Notes under the pieces: generated by a model
Seen by the model: the letters and a program-made list of their open reading frames with translations, nothing else
Told to the model about the DNA's origin: nothing
Database searches by the model: none
Translations under genes and position numbers: made by a program
Origin: an uncultured Collinsella sp.
GTDB taxonomy: Bacteria > Actinomycetota > Coriobacteriia > Coriobacteriales > Coriobacteriaceae
Direction: 5' to 3'
Length of the DNA stretch: 64,000 nucleotides
NCBI GenBank assembly: GCA_902491565.1
Contig: CABUIE010000001.1
Coordinates: 124,001-188,000, forward strand
Shown: positions 9,912-19,754 of the stretch, piece after piece
Position numbering within the stretch: the first letter of the stretch is position 1
Layout of the letters: each line of letters begins with the position of its first letter

Positions 9912-10823
9912 ATGGGTCTGTTTAACGCCGTCATGGCGCTCTCGGGCATGATCGACACGGATGTGATCGAGGACGAGCGCCTTGCGCGTCATACGAGCTA
10001 TCGTATCGGCGGCAAGGCCGACCTCTTTGTGACGTGCCATAGCTATCATGCCCTCCGCCGCGCCGTGGCGGTGCTCGATCGCGAGCAGGTGCCGTGGGTC
10101 ATCATCGGCAAGGGCTCCAATCTGCTGGTTGCCGATGGCGGTTATCGCGGTGCCGTCATTTCGCTCGGACGTGAGTTTCAGCGCACGGTTGTTGCCGATG
10201 ACGGTTGTACGCTGACGGTCGGTGCGGGCGTGATGTTTGCGCGCCTGGTCAACGATGCCCTGTCGCGTAGCCTCTCGGGCCTTGAGTTTGCCGTTGGCAT
10301 CCCTGGCTCGGTCGGCGGTGCGATATCTATGAATGCAGGCACACGGACCGAGTGGATTGGCTCGCTGGTTGAGGATGTCGTAACGTTTGACCCGGCATCC
10401 GGTATCAAGCATTATGCGGGGTCCGAGATCACTTGGGGCTACCGCGAATGTAGCCTTCCCCGCAATGAGATTATCCTCGAGTGCGTGCTCAAGCTTAAAC
10501 CGGCGCCCAAGGCCGACATCCGCGAGCGCATGGAGCGGTACCTGACGAGGCGCAAGCGTACGCAGCCCATGGGTCGCGCATCCTGCGGGTCGGTCTTTCG
10601 CAACCCGCCCGATGCGAGTGTGGGCAAGCTTATCGAGGATTGTGGATTAAAGGGTTTTTCGATTGGCGGCGCGGAAGTTTCGCCCGTTCACGCTAATTTT
10701 ATCGTTAATAACGGAACCGCCTCGGCCGATGACGTTGCCGCGGTTATCAGACATGTGCACGGAAAGGTGAGGGAGGCGTATGGCATCGAGCTCAGACCGG
10801 AAGTTAAATTCCTCGGCTTCTAG
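9912..10823 (+). CDS. murB: UDP-N-acetylenolpyruvoylglucosamine reductase MurB
   Basis: Flavin enzyme that reduces enolpyruvyl-UDP-GlcNAc to UDP-MurNAc. FAD-binding motifs HTSYRIGGKADLF, IIGKGSNLLVADGG and GIPGSVGGAISMNAG are present. The proton-donor serine sits in ASCGSVFRNP and the catalytic glutamate in the C-terminal RPEVKFLGF. The 303 residues and the SCGSVF arrangement fit the shorter (type II) MurB class. ATG 9912 lies 5 bp after murC but has a weak ribosome binding site, suggesting translational coupling. The last 44 bases overlap ftsQ. Confidence 0.95.
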   Translation: MGLFNAVMALSGMIDTDVIEDERLARHTSYRIGGKADLFVTCHSYHALRRAVAVLDREQVPWVIIGKGSNLLVADGGYRGAVISLGREFQRTVVADDGCTLTVGAGVMFARLVNDALSRSLSGLEFAVGIPGSVGGAISMNAGTRTEWIGSLVEDVVTFDPASGIKHYAGSEITWGYRECSLPRNEIILECVLKLKPAPKADIRERMERYLTRRKRTQPMGRASCGSVFRNPPDASVGKLIEDCGLKGFSIGGAEVSPVHANFIVNNGTASADDVAAVIRHVHGKVREAYGIELRPEVKFLGF

Positions 10824-12036
10824 AGCATCGAAACCCACCTTCCGCCGCGCCGGAGGGCGTTCCGGCGCGCCTGCCAAACCTCAACGCAATACCGTCGCGC
10901 ACTCTAAGTCTGTCGGGCATGCTCGACAGACCAGTCGTCCGGTCGTCGGCTCTCAGCTCGGTAATCGTCCGGCCGCAAAAAAGTCCTCGCGTCCCTCGGT
11001 GACGTCAAAGCCTGTTATGGGTGCCAAGCCTGCCCGTCCCATGGCAACTCCTAAGCCCTCGACGGGAACTAAGGCGGCGCGTCTGGGTCGCACGCTGGGC
11101 GCATCGAAACCGCGCTCGCTGACATCGGTGCCGGCTACCGCCAAGAAGCCTTCGGGTAAAAAAGGCGTCAACCCGTTGTCTTCACTTGGGGCGATGGCAA
11201 ATAAAACGTCAGACGCCGCTTCTCTCGTTACAGGCAAAGGCAAAATCGTTGGCGGCGTTCTGGCCGTCTTGGCCGTGCTCGTCGTCGTTGCCGTCGTGGT
11301 GATCAACTCTGGATTGTTTACCGCCACTGATATTCAGATTCAAGGCAGCGAGCATGTGACGAAGCACGATGCTATCCAGCTGATCGATTTGCCCGAGGGA
11401 ACGTCGCTTTTTAACGTCGATCCCGACCAGATTACCGAGGACCTCAAGCAGAACCCGTGGGTCTCGGGCGTGGATGTCCAGCGCCAGTTCCCGCATACGC
11501 TCATCATTACGCCTATGGAGCGCAAGGTCATCGCAATTGCCTATATCAGCTCCGATGACCTTGCCTGGGCCATCCGGGATGATGACACCTGGATCGCCCC
11601 GCTGTCGACGTCGGTCGAAGTGGATGGCCAGGGCAACGTCATCACGACAGGGCAGGGCTCAAATACCCTGACCGGCATCGATGCCGCGCTGGCGCTCGCT
11701 AAGCACTATGGCGCGGTGTTGTTGACTGATGTCTCGGCGGATGTCGCTCCGGTTTCCGGCCAGGCGGTGAGCTCCAAGGCCGTTAAGGCTGGCTTGGATT
11801 ATGTGCGTGGTTTTTCGAGCGAGTTCTTGGGACAAGTCAAGGATATTTCCACGCCTTCGGTCGAAGCCATCTCGGCAAACCTCAATAACGGCATTGAGGT
11901 GTCGCTGGGCGATTCGAACGATATCGTCAAGAAGGAGCGCGTAGTCACCAAGCTGCTTTCGCAGGTAGAGGGCGTAACGTATATCAATGTGCGCTCTCCG
12001 GGTAACTATACATTTAGGAACGCTCCGACCTCGTAG
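10780..12036 (+). CDS. ftsQ: Divisome protein FtsQ/DivIB with long basic N-terminus
   Basis: Bitopic division protein linking cytoplasmic and periplasmic-side divisome components. The first 150 residues are Ser/Lys/Arg/Pro-rich and probably disordered. A single helix (GVLAVLAVLVVVAVVVIN) lies near residues 160-178, followed by a POTRA domain (IQIQGSEHVTKHDAI, FNVDPDQITEDLKQNPWV, FPHTLIITPMERKVIAI) and a beta domain. At 418 residues it is longer than typical FtsQ because of the N-terminal tail. ATG 10780 has GGGAGG upstream at 10771-10776 and lies inside murB, giving an unusually long 44-bp overlap. The family call rests on the POTRA pattern and position before ftsZ. Confidence 0.88.
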   Translation: MASSSDRKLNSSASRASKPTFRRAGGRSGAPAKPQRNTVAHSKSVGHARQTSRPVVGSQLGNRPAAKKSSRPSVTSKPVMGAKPARPMATPKPSTGTKAARLGRTLGASKPRSLTSVPATAKKPSGKKGVNPLSSLGAMANKTSDAASLVTGKGKIVGGVLAVLAVLVVVAVVVINSGLFTATDIQIQGSEHVTKHDAIQLIDLPEGTSLFNVDPDQITEDLKQNPWVSGVDVQRQFPHTLIITPMERKVIAIAYISSDDLAWAIRDDDTWIAPLSTSVEVDGQGNVITTGQGSNTLTGIDAALALAKHYGAVLLTDVSADVAPVSGQAVSSKAVKAGLDYVRGFSSEFLGQVKDISTPSVEAISANLNNGIEVSLGDSNDIVKKERVVTKLLSQVEGVTYINVRSPGNYTFRNAPTS

Positions 12037-12235
12037 CGCTGGTTGATGCTTTGTTGAGGGGCCATACCACGCCGTTTATCTGGTTTGTTTGGTTTTCACG
12101 GTCAATTATTTGACTGATACGTTCATAATGTGCAAACATAATACGGTTTACCTTTGCATTTACTTTCAACCTGAAGGTTAATGTGCGCAGGGGTCGACCC
12201 ATGCTATGGCTATAACCTTTGTTCGGAGGACCGAC

Positions 12236-13390
12236 ATGCACGAGACAGAGATCAACAACTACCTTGCCGTCATTAAGGTGGTCGGCGTCGGCGGCGGCGG
12301 TACCAACGCGGTCAATCGAATGATCGAAGAGGGCATCCGCGGCGTCGAGTTTGTTGCCATCAACACCGATGCTCAGGCACTCGCGATCTCTGATGCCGAT
12401 ATCAAGGTGCACATCGGCACCGACCTTACCCGCGGCCTGGGCGCCGGCGCCAACCCCGAGGTTGGCCGCAAGGCTGCCGATGAGTCCCGCGACGACATTG
12501 CCGAGGCGCTCGCTGGCGCCGACATGGTGTTCATCACCTGCGGCGAGGGCGGTGGCACCGGTACCGGCGCTGCTCCCATCGTTGCCGATATCGCGATGAA
12601 CGAGGTCGGTGCGCTGACCGTCGCCGTCGTGACCAAGCCCTTCACCTTCGAGGGCCGCAAGCGCAAGAAGAGCGCCGAGGAGGGCATTAAGACCCTCTCC
12701 GATTGCGTCGACACCATGATCGTCATCCCTAACGATAAGCTGCTCGACATCGCCGAGAAGAAGACCACCATGCTCGAGGCCTTCGCGATTGCCGATGGCG
12801 TCCTTTCCCAGGGCACCCAGGGCATCACCGACCTCATCACCGTCCCCGGTATCATCAACCTGGACTTCGCCGATGTTAAGACCATCATGAAGCAGGCCGG
12901 TACCGCCATGATGGGTATCGGTACCTCTTCTGGGGACACCCGTGCCGTCGACGCTGCCCAGCAGGCCATCTCCAGCCCGCTGCTCGAGAGCTCCATCGAT
13001 GGCGCCACGCGCGTGCTGCTCTCCATCGCCGGTTCCAAGGACCTGGGCATCCAGGAGATCAGCGACGCCGCCGACGTTGTCGCCAACGCCGTCGACCCCG
13101 AGGCCAACATCATCTTCGGTACCGTTGTCGACGAGTCCCTGGGCGATCAGGTGCGTATCACCGTCATCGCTACGGGCTTCTCCGACTCCAACGTCAACCG
13201 TCAGGACGAGCTCTTTGCTGCTCAGCAGTCTCAGAGCAAGGCCGCTGCCTCCGCTGAGCCGCAGCGCACCGCTCCTGCCACGAGCCCGGCTCAGGCCGCT
13301 CCGACCCGCAACGTCGGTGGCACCGAGCTTCCTAACTTCGGCAACGATCAGTTCGAGCTTCCCGACTTCCTGAAGCGCGGTAGCTTCTAA
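12236..13390 (+). CDS. ftsZ: Cell division GTPase FtsZ
   Basis: Tubulin-like GTPase that forms the Z ring. The GTP-binding G-box GGGTGTG lies at residues 105-111, and the N-terminal VVGVGGGGTNAVNRM and VDTMIVIPNDKLL are intact. A Gln/Ala/Pro-rich linker precedes the conserved C-terminal tail ELPDFLKRGSF that binds SepF and similar partners. ATG 12236 is chosen over the upstream ATG 12206 because GGAGGA lies at 12225-12230, five bases away. The 199-bp upstream gap is AT-richer than its surroundings and includes a palindromic GGGTCGACCC at 12191-12200. A separate ftsZ promoter there is likely but I could not place it firmly. Confidence 0.98.
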   Translation: MHETEINNYLAVIKVVGVGGGGTNAVNRMIEEGIRGVEFVAINTDAQALAISDADIKVHIGTDLTRGLGAGANPEVGRKAADESRDDIAEALAGADMVFITCGEGGGTGTGAAPIVADIAMNEVGALTVAVVTKPFTFEGRKRKKSAEEGIKTLSDCVDTMIVIPNDKLLDIAEKKTTMLEAFAIADGVLSQGTQGITDLITVPGIINLDFADVKTIMKQAGTAMMGIGTSSGDTRAVDAAQQAISSPLLESSIDGATRVLLSIAGSKDLGIQEISDAADVVANAVDPEANIIFGTVVDESLGDQVRITVIATGFSDSNVNRQDELFAAQQSQSKAAASAEPQRTAPATSPAQAAPTRNVGGTELPNFGNDQFELPDFLKRGSF

Positions 13391-13416
13391 GTCGTTCTTT
13401 GCATTGTTGTGCACAG

Positions 13417-13449
13417 GGGCGTGTCCGTATGGACGCGCCCTTTTTATTT
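13417..13449 (+). terminator. Rho-independent terminator after ftsZ
   Basis: Ten-base stem GGGCGTGTCC (13417-13426) pairs with GGACGCGCCC (13431-13440) around loop GTAT, followed by TTTTTATTT. It ends the dcw transcript before the pgeF/pst block. Confidence 0.9.
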
Positions 13450-13477
13450 CGACTTTGTAAACTAGAACCTCCAATCT

Positions 13478-13521
13478 CTTTACGTTCCCTTTACGATTGC
13501 CTCCAGCGCAGCAGGTATCCT
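13478..13521 (+). promoter_or_regulatory. Putative Pho box and promoter for pgeF-pst-phoU
   Basis: CTTTACGTTCC at 13478-13488 is followed directly by CTTTACGATTG at 13489-13499. This is an 11-base direct repeat, the spacing at which PhoB/PhoP-type regulators bind. A possible -10 TATCCT lies at 13516-13521, so the second repeat occupies the -35 position, as in activator-dependent pho promoters. The start codon of pgeF lies about 80 bases further on. The repeat is seen in the sequence; assignment to a PhoP/PhoB regulator is inference, and no regulator gene is in the window. Confidence 0.5.
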
Positions 13522-13600
13522 TTTAGAGAAGTATGACAGCCGTATAAACGCGGGCTGTAGCGGCGATGCCGCGGTACTTGTGTTATTAGGAGGCTTTAGT

Positions 13601-14401
13601 ATGGCAGCACGTGCGGACAAAGTTTCGCGTGTCGACCATGATGGAGTTACGTTGGTGGAGGGCGCGACATCCGATGTTCGCTTTGCCTTCACCGAGCGTG
13701 CCGGTGGCGTTTCCGAAGATGCGTACTCCTCACTCAACTTGGGCTCGCATGTTGGCGATGACCCCTTTGCTGTTCAAGAAAATCGTCGTCGTGCGCTCGA
13801 GGCTATGGGTGCCGCCGAGTGTGAGCACAACCTGCTCGTTCCCAATCAGGTCCATGGTGATCATATCGTTGCGGTGACCTCGAACGGCGCCGATGACCTT
13901 GAGGACGTTCGCGAGCAGATTGCCGAGGGCTGTGATGCCATCGTCTGCACGGCGCATAACGTGCCCGTGCTGCTCTGCTTTGCCGACTGCGTTCCCGTGG
14001 TGCTGGTGGCCCCCGGCGGATTTGCCGTGGTGCACTCCGGTTGGAAGGGCACGATTGCACGTATTTCCGCCAAGGCGTGCCAGGCGCTTTGCGATGCTGC
14101 CGGTTGCGATGCGAGCGACGTTTCCGCCTATATCGGCCCCCATATCTTGGGTGACGAATATGAGGTATCCCAGGAACTCATGGATCGCTTTGCCGCCGAG
14201 TTCTCTTGCATCGATGCGAATACCTCTCGCATGCTCGATCTTTCCGCTGCCATTCGCGAGGCGCTGGTAGATGTCGGTGTCGACGCGGATAATATCGTGG
14301 ATACCCAGCTTTCGACCGTGCGTCAGAACGACCGCTTTTATTCCTACCGTAACGAGGACGGCACCTGTGGGCGCCATGCTGCGATCGGCGTGATGCTATG
14401 A
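13601..14401 (+). CDS. pgeF: PgeF/YfiH family multicopper-like enzyme (DUF152)
   Basis: Member of the YfiH/PgeF (laccase-domain) family. In other bacteria these act as purine nucleoside phosphorylases or amidases that edit peptidoglycan precursors. Zn-site motifs are present: LVPNQVHGDHIV, CFADCVPVVLV and VHSGWKGTIARI (His, Cys, His). The 266 residues match the family. ATG 13601 has AGGAGG at 13588-13593; an in-frame GTG at 13580 lies ahead of that site and is rejected. Its stop TGA overlaps the pstS ATG (ATGA), so it is coupled to the Pst operon, an unusual place for this gene. Confidence 0.88.
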   Translation: MAARADKVSRVDHDGVTLVEGATSDVRFAFTERAGGVSEDAYSSLNLGSHVGDDPFAVQENRRRALEAMGAAECEHNLLVPNQVHGDHIVAVTSNGADDLEDVREQIAEGCDAIVCTAHNVPVLLCFADCVPVVLVAPGGFAVVHSGWKGTIARISAKACQALCDAAGCDASDVSAYIGPHILGDEYEVSQELMDRFAAEFSCIDANTSRMLDLSAAIREALVDVGVDADNIVDTQLSTVRQNDRFYSYRNEDGTCGRHAAIGVML

Positions 14402-15234
14402 GAAAGATCGTATCGGTCCTGAGCGCCGCTGTGCTTACGCTTACGCTGTGCGCCTGTTCTTCGGGATCTTCTAGCTCTTCCATTACCGTGGCCGGCTCCA
14501 CGACCTGCCTTCCTATCGCCGAGATTGCGGCCGAGGGCTTTAAGGAGGAGACCGGCATCGACGTGCTCGTTTCCGGTTTGGGGTCTTCCGCTGGGATCGA
14601 GGCCGTCAGCGCCGGCACGGCCGATATCGCCAGCTCCTCCCGTGGACTCAATGCCGACGAACAGGATCTGGGCCTGACTCCCATCGTCATTGCCCACGAC
14701 GGTATTGCGGTCATCGTGAACGACGACAACCCCGTCGATAACCTCTCGACCGAGCAGCTCCGCGATATCTACGCCGGCAAGATTACCAATTGGAAAGAGG
14801 TCGGTGGCGAGGACCTGAGGATTCAGGTCATCAACCGAGACGAGGCGTCCGGTACGCGCGAGGCCTTCCGTACCATCGTGATGGATGGCACGCCGTTCGA
14901 TCGCCGCTCGGCTGTTCTTTCGGGTACGGGCCAGGTGCGCGACGTGGTATCTCGTTCGCGTGGGGCCATCGGCTACATTTCGCTGGGCTTCGTCGATAGC
15001 CTCAACGCCAAGACCTCGGTCAAGGCCGTCTCGGTCAATCATGTTGAGGCGTCCGAGAAGACGGTCGCGAGTGGCGGCTATCCCATCTCGCGCGACCTTT
15101 ACTTCTTTGTGAAGGGTGTGCCTTCGCAGCAGGCGCAGGATTACATCGACTATGTGACGTCCGAAAAGATGGACAAGCAGATTCGCGAGGCGGGCTTTAT
15201 TCCCGTCACCAACGACGAGAAGGGGAGTGAGTAG
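14398..15234 (+). CDS. pstS: Phosphate-binding lipoprotein PstS
   Basis: Extracytoplasmic binding lipoprotein that delivers phosphate to PstCA. A signal peptide ends in a lipobox with Cys20 (LCAC), followed by a Ser/Gly linker. The phosphate-site signatures ITVAGSTTCLPIAE, SSRGLNADE and NRDEASGTREAF are visible. The 278 residues are normal for the short PstS class. Translation starts within the pgeF stop codon, and pstC follows with almost no gap. Confidence 0.95.
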   Translation: MRKIVSVLSAAVLTLTLCACSSGSSSSSITVAGSTTCLPIAEIAAEGFKEETGIDVLVSGLGSSAGIEAVSAGTADIASSSRGLNADEQDLGLTPIVIAHDGIAVIVNDDNPVDNLSTEQLRDIYAGKITNWKEVGGEDLRIQVINRDEASGTREAFRTIVMDGTPFDRRSAVLSGTGQVRDVVSRSRGAIGYISLGFVDSLNAKTSVKAVSVNHVEASEKTVASGGYPISRDLYFFVKGVPSQQAQDYIDYVTSEKMDKQIREAGFIPVTNDEKGSE

Positions 15235-15235
15235 C

Positions 15236-16162
15236 ATGGAAGCACAGGAAAACTCCCAGACTGAGCAGAATGTTCAGACGCCCAAGAAGCGCGAGCTGGC
15301 GCTCGTATCGCGCAGTACCTATATCAAGGAGAAGGCGCTGCAGTGGATCTTCTTTGCCTGCGCGTTCTTGGCGGTCGTTACCGTCATCCTGATTTTTGTC
15401 TTTACCACGTACTCGGCGCTGCCCGTCTTTACTGACATCGGTCTGGCTGACTTCTTTAGCTTTACGTGGGCGCCTTCCGAGGGCCACTACGGCATCTTGT
15501 CGCTGCTTGCTGGCTCGGGTCTGGTGACCGTCGGTGCGCTCGTCATGGGCGTGCCGCTGGGCGTGGGTACGGCCGTTTACCTGGTCGAGATTGCCAGCAA
15601 GCGCGTGCGCAAGCTCATCAGCCCCGCCGTTGACCTGCTGGCGGGCATACCCTCCATCATCTACGGCTTCTTTGGCATGATCATCATCCGCCCGTTTATC
15701 GCACAACTGACCGGCGGCCTTGGTTTTGGTGCGCTGACGGCGTGGTTTGTGCTCGCCATCATGATCGTCCCTACCATCACCACGCTCACCATCGATGCTC
15801 TCAATTCCATTCCCATGGGCATTCGCGAGGCATCGTATGCCATGGGCGCCACAAAGTGGCAGACCATCTATAAGGTCGTGCTACCTGCCGCGAAGCTGGG
15901 TATCGTTGATGCCATCGTGCTGGGTATGGGCCGTGCCATCGGCGAGACCATGGCCGTGCTCATGGTCGTGGGTAACGCCCCGGTTATTCCCGACAGCATT
16001 GCGAGCCCTATCTCGACGCTCACGAGCCAGATCGCGCTCGACATGAGCTATTCCTCGGGTCTGCATCGCTCGGCGCTGTTCGGCATGGGCGTGGTCCTGT
16101 TTATCATCTCCGCCACGCTGGTGGGCATCGTCCGTCTGATTTCCAAGAAGAAGAGGGGGTAG
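15236..16162 (+). CDS. pstC: Phosphate ABC transporter permease PstC
   Basis: Integral membrane half of the phosphate importer. After about 45 cytoplasmic residues there are six predicted helices. The ABC permease EAA loop reads REASYAMGATKWQTIYKVVLP, and IYGFFGMIIIRPF is typical of PstC. ATG 15236 is preferred to GTG 15227 because AGGGGAG lies at 15221-15227. It starts one base after the pstS stop; pstA follows after 3 bp. Confidence 0.94.
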   Translation: MEAQENSQTEQNVQTPKKRELALVSRSTYIKEKALQWIFFACAFLAVVTVILIFVFTTYSALPVFTDIGLADFFSFTWAPSEGHYGILSLLAGSGLVTVGALVMGVPLGVGTAVYLVEIASKRVRKLISPAVDLLAGIPSIIYGFFGMIIIRPFIAQLTGGLGFGALTAWFVLAIMIVPTITTLTIDALNSIPMGIREASYAMGATKWQTIYKVVLPAAKLGIVDAIVLGMGRAIGETMAVLMVVGNAPVIPDSIASPISTLTSQIALDMSYSSGLHRSALFGMGVVLFIISATLVGIVRLISKKKRG

Positions 16163-16165
16163 GCT

Positions 16166-17071
16166 ATGTCCGATTCCGTTGACACGACGGTCGATACGAC
16201 CTCGTCGCGCGAGCGCATCAAGCGTGCCCTTTCCCACGGCAAGAAGGGCCGCATCAACAAGGACCTGTCCAACAAGATCATGCTTGGCGTGTTTCGTGCC
16301 GCTGCCTACATCACCACGCTGGTGCTGGTCGCTATCATCGCCTACGTGGTCATCAACGGCCTGCCACACATCTCGCTCGACTTTATCTTCGGTTGGCCCC
16401 AGGGCGTCAACGCCGAGGGCGGAATTTGGCCCACGATCGTCTCGACCGTCTACGTGACGGCGCTCGCCATGCTTATCTGCACGCCGATCGCTGTGCTGGC
16501 AGCCGTCTATCTGGCCGAGTACGCCAAGCAGGGCAAGGTCGTCGAGCTCATTCGCTACGCTGCTGACGCTTTGGCCTCGGTGCCCTCCATCGTTATGGGC
16601 CTGTTTGGCTACGCCTTGTTTGTCGAGGCCATGGGCCTGGGCCTTTCGATGGTCTCGGCCGCCCTGGCACTCGCGCTCTTGATGCTTCCCATCGTCATGC
16701 GCACCACCGAAGAGGCCATTCGCGCCGTTCCGCGCTATATCCGCTGGGGCGCATATGGCCTGGGCGCCACCAAGTGGCAGGTTGTCTCCAAGATCGTGCT
16801 TCCTTCTGCCTTTGGCCGCATTGCCACGGGCATCGTTCTCGCCATCGGCCGTGCCATCGGCGAGACCGCGGTGGTGCTCTACACCATGGGGCAGGCCATC
16901 AATCTACCTATTTCGCCGCTCGATTCCGGCCGCCCCATGACCGTTCACCTGTATCTGCTTGCCAACGACGGCATCAACATGAACGCAGCCTACGGCACCG
17001 CGCTCTTGCTGATGGTGATCATTCTGGCCTTCAACCTGTTTGCGCGCTTCCTGTCGCGCAGGCGTCGCTAG
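16166..17071 (+). CDS. pstA: Phosphate ABC transporter permease PstA
   Basis: Second permease subunit of the Pst importer, 301 residues with six hydrophobic helices after a 40-residue basic N-terminus. Typical PstA segments include GGIWPTIVSTVYVTALAM, SVPSIVMGLFGYALFV and the EAA loop RWGAYGLGATKWQVVSK. AGAGGGGG precedes the ATG. pstB begins 12 bp downstream behind TAAGGAG. Confidence 0.94.
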   Translation: MSDSVDTTVDTTSSRERIKRALSHGKKGRINKDLSNKIMLGVFRAAAYITTLVLVAIIAYVVINGLPHISLDFIFGWPQGVNAEGGIWPTIVSTVYVTALAMLICTPIAVLAAVYLAEYAKQGKVVELIRYAADALASVPSIVMGLFGYALFVEAMGLGLSMVSAALALALLMLPIVMRTTEEAIRAVPRYIRWGAYGLGATKWQVVSKIVLPSAFGRIATGIVLAIGRAIGETAVVLYTMGQAINLPISPLDSGRPMTVHLYLLANDGINMNAAYGTALLLMVIILAFNLFARFLSRRRR

Positions 17072-17083
17072 TTAAGGAGTCCC

Positions 17084-17887
<804 letters not shown>

Positions 17888-17979
17888 TCGGTGCGACTAG
17901 TCCTAAGCCGATCGGATCTGGTCCGGTGCGTATTCACTGTGCGGGCGGCATGACCGCACCCAACTGATTGGAGTGAACC

Positions 17980-18837
17980 ATGCGCAAACTGTTTTCCCGT
18001 CAGCTCATCGAGGCCCGTCACGAGATACTGAGCATCTACGAGGCCGTCGATCTGGCCCTCCACGATGCCGTGAAGGCCTATGTGACCGACGACCGCAAGC
18101 TCGCCACCAAGACCAAGAAGCGCACGCTTTCGATTGACGCACGCTGCGCCAACCTGGAGGCCGTCTGCTACAACCTGATTGCCACGCAGTCACCGGTCGC
18201 CTCCGACTTCCGCTTGCTGCAGACGATCATCTACGTCGACTTTAACCTGCAGCGCATGACCGATAAGGTTCGCCAGATTTGCCGCGCCACGCGTCATATG
18301 ATCAAGGCCGACATCTCGCTGCCCAAGGAGCTTGTCGGCACGGTCGAGGCCGAGGCTGAGGCCGTCTACCAGGTGCTGGGCTCTTCGCTTTCTGCGCTCG
18401 TCACCAACGACATGTCCATCATCTGCAACTTGGCCGTCGAGGACGAGCCAGTGCACGCCGCCTACGAGAAGTTCTTCCGCACCTTTAACCGCATGGACAC
18501 GGGCGATTTTATGGACGACGACAGCAACTATGACGACCTGCGCCGCGCCATCATGGTATCGCGCTATCTCGATCGCATCGCCTCGATTTCCATCGATGCC
18601 GCCTGCCGTCTGACCTTCCTGTTGACGGGTCAGCGTATGAATGCCGGCGATATCGCCCGCACTGATGAGGATGAGCTCGAGAGCATGCGCGTGCCTTCGG
18701 GCGAGGGTGTTATCATGAGGCCCGCCGTCGACGCTCGCTACGTTGCCAAGGTGCCCGCTAACGAGGTCAGCGAGGGTCTTCGCTACCTGCTCGATCATCT
18801 TGAGGATGAGGACGATGGCGAGGACGACGAGGAGTAA
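17980..18837 (+). CDS. phoU: Phosphate signalling regulator PhoU with acidic tail
   Basis: PhoU adapter that links Pst transport to the phosphate-sensing kinase. Two PhoU-type three-helix repeats are visible (EAVDLALHDAVKAYV and SSLSALVTNDMSII), including IYVDFNLQRMTDKVRQI and AIMVSRYLDRIASISI. At 285 residues it is about 65 longer than common PhoU. The extra C-terminal part ends in an Asp/Glu-rich tail (EDEDDGEDDEE). GGAGTGA precedes the ATG. No kinase or response-regulator gene is present here. Confidence 0.9.
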   Translation: MRKLFSRQLIEARHEILSIYEAVDLALHDAVKAYVTDDRKLATKTKKRTLSIDARCANLEAVCYNLIATQSPVASDFRLLQTIIYVDFNLQRMTDKVRQICRATRHMIKADISLPKELVGTVEAEAEAVYQVLGSSLSALVTNDMSIICNLAVEDEPVHAAYEKFFRTFNRMDTGDFMDDDSNYDDLRRAIMVSRYLDRIASISIDAACRLTFLLTGQRMNAGDIARTDEDELESMRVPSGEGVIMRPAVDARYVAKVPANEVSEGLRYLLDHLEDEDDGEDDEE

Positions 18838-18874
18838 GTAACCCCGTTCGTCGAAAGATTGTAAATACCTAAGT

Positions 18875-18912
18875 GAGCGCGGCCTTGCACATGCGGGGCC
18901 GCGCTCTTGCGT
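18875..18912 (+). terminator. Probable terminator after phoU
   Basis: GAGCGCGGCC (18875-18884) pairs with GGCCGCGCTC (18897-18906) over a 12-base loop. The tail TTGCGTT is weak, so termination may be partial. Confidence 0.6.
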
Positions 18913-18956
18913 TAGCATGGGACTACTTGTTTGGCTGTCAGCGGAGGCGATTAGCA

Positions 18957-19694
18957 ATGGATAACTATTTGGACTTGATGCGCGCTCGCCGCGAGCAGAT
19001 TCTGGAACGTTTTTATGCGGCGCTCGATCGCGCAGGCCGTCCCCACGACGCCGCGCGCCTCATTGCCGTGTCCAAGACCGTTGGTGTCGATGAGACCGTT
19101 GCCGCCATCCAGGCGGGGTATCGCCATTTTGCCGAGAACCGCCCGCAGGAGCTGGTTCGCAAGCTCACGGGTCTGGCGGAGCATCCGGAGCTGCCCGAGG
19201 TGCGCTTCGATATGATCGGCAACCTGCAGACCAATAAGATCAATGCGGTGCTGGGCTCAGCCGAGCTGATTCACTCGGTGGGTTCGCTGCATCTGGCGCA
19301 GGCGATCTCGAGCCGTGCTGTCCGCAAGATTGAGGCAGGCGAGCTCGCCGGCCCCCAGCGTGTGCTCATCGAGGTCAATGTGAGTGGTGAGGAGTCGAAG
19401 GGAGGCTTTTCGCCCGATGAGATTCGCGCCGCCGCGGGTGAGCTTGCGGAACTTGAGGGAATTTGCGTGCAGGGGCTTATGACTATGGCGCCCCGGGGGA
19501 ATAAGGATGTGGCACGCCGCACCTTTGCGGGGCTTCGTGAGCTGAGGGATGAGCTGGAGGCGGCGCATCCCGATTTGAACCTGCCTGAGCTTTCCTGCGG
19601 CATGAGCGAGGACTTTGAGCCTGCCCTTGAGGAGGGCTCTACGCTCGTTCGCCTGGGCAGGGTAGTATTTAGCCCGGAGTTTGCAGTAAAATAA
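18957..19694 (+). CDS. yggS: PLP homeostasis protein YggS/YlmE
   Basis: PLP-binding protein of the alanine-racemase fold that buffers pyridoxal phosphate; it is commonly found beside sepF in Gram-positive division clusters. The cofactor lysine lies in LIAVSKTV, with HFAENRPQELVRK and the family loop MIGNLQTNKINAV. C-terminal LSCGMSEDFEPALEEGSTLVRLG is typical. ATG 18957 has GCGGAGG at 18941-18947; the longer frame upstream would run through the phoU terminator and is rejected. Confidence 0.93.
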   Translation: MDNYLDLMRARREQILERFYAALDRAGRPHDAARLIAVSKTVGVDETVAAIQAGYRHFAENRPQELVRKLTGLAEHPELPEVRFDMIGNLQTNKINAVLGSAELIHSVGSLHLAQAISSRAVRKIEAGELAGPQRVLIEVNVSGEESKGGFSPDEIRAAAGELAELEGICVQGLMTMAPRGNKDVARRTFAGLRELRDELEAAHPDLNLPELSCGMSEDFEPALEEGSTLVRLGRVVFSPEFAVK

Positions 19695-19754
19695 GGCTCT
19701 GAAGTGCGCACTGATTATCGGGGCGCCTGCACTAAACCGCGAGAGGACACAACC

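Noticed and set aside
12014..13474. 486-residue minus-strand open frame over ftsZ
   Set aside because: Antisense of the highly conserved ftsZ; low-complexity Gly/Asp/Val composition typical of antisense frames.
18873..18956. N-terminal extension of yggS
   Set aside because: It overlaps the terminator stem after phoU, and ATG 18957 is better supported.
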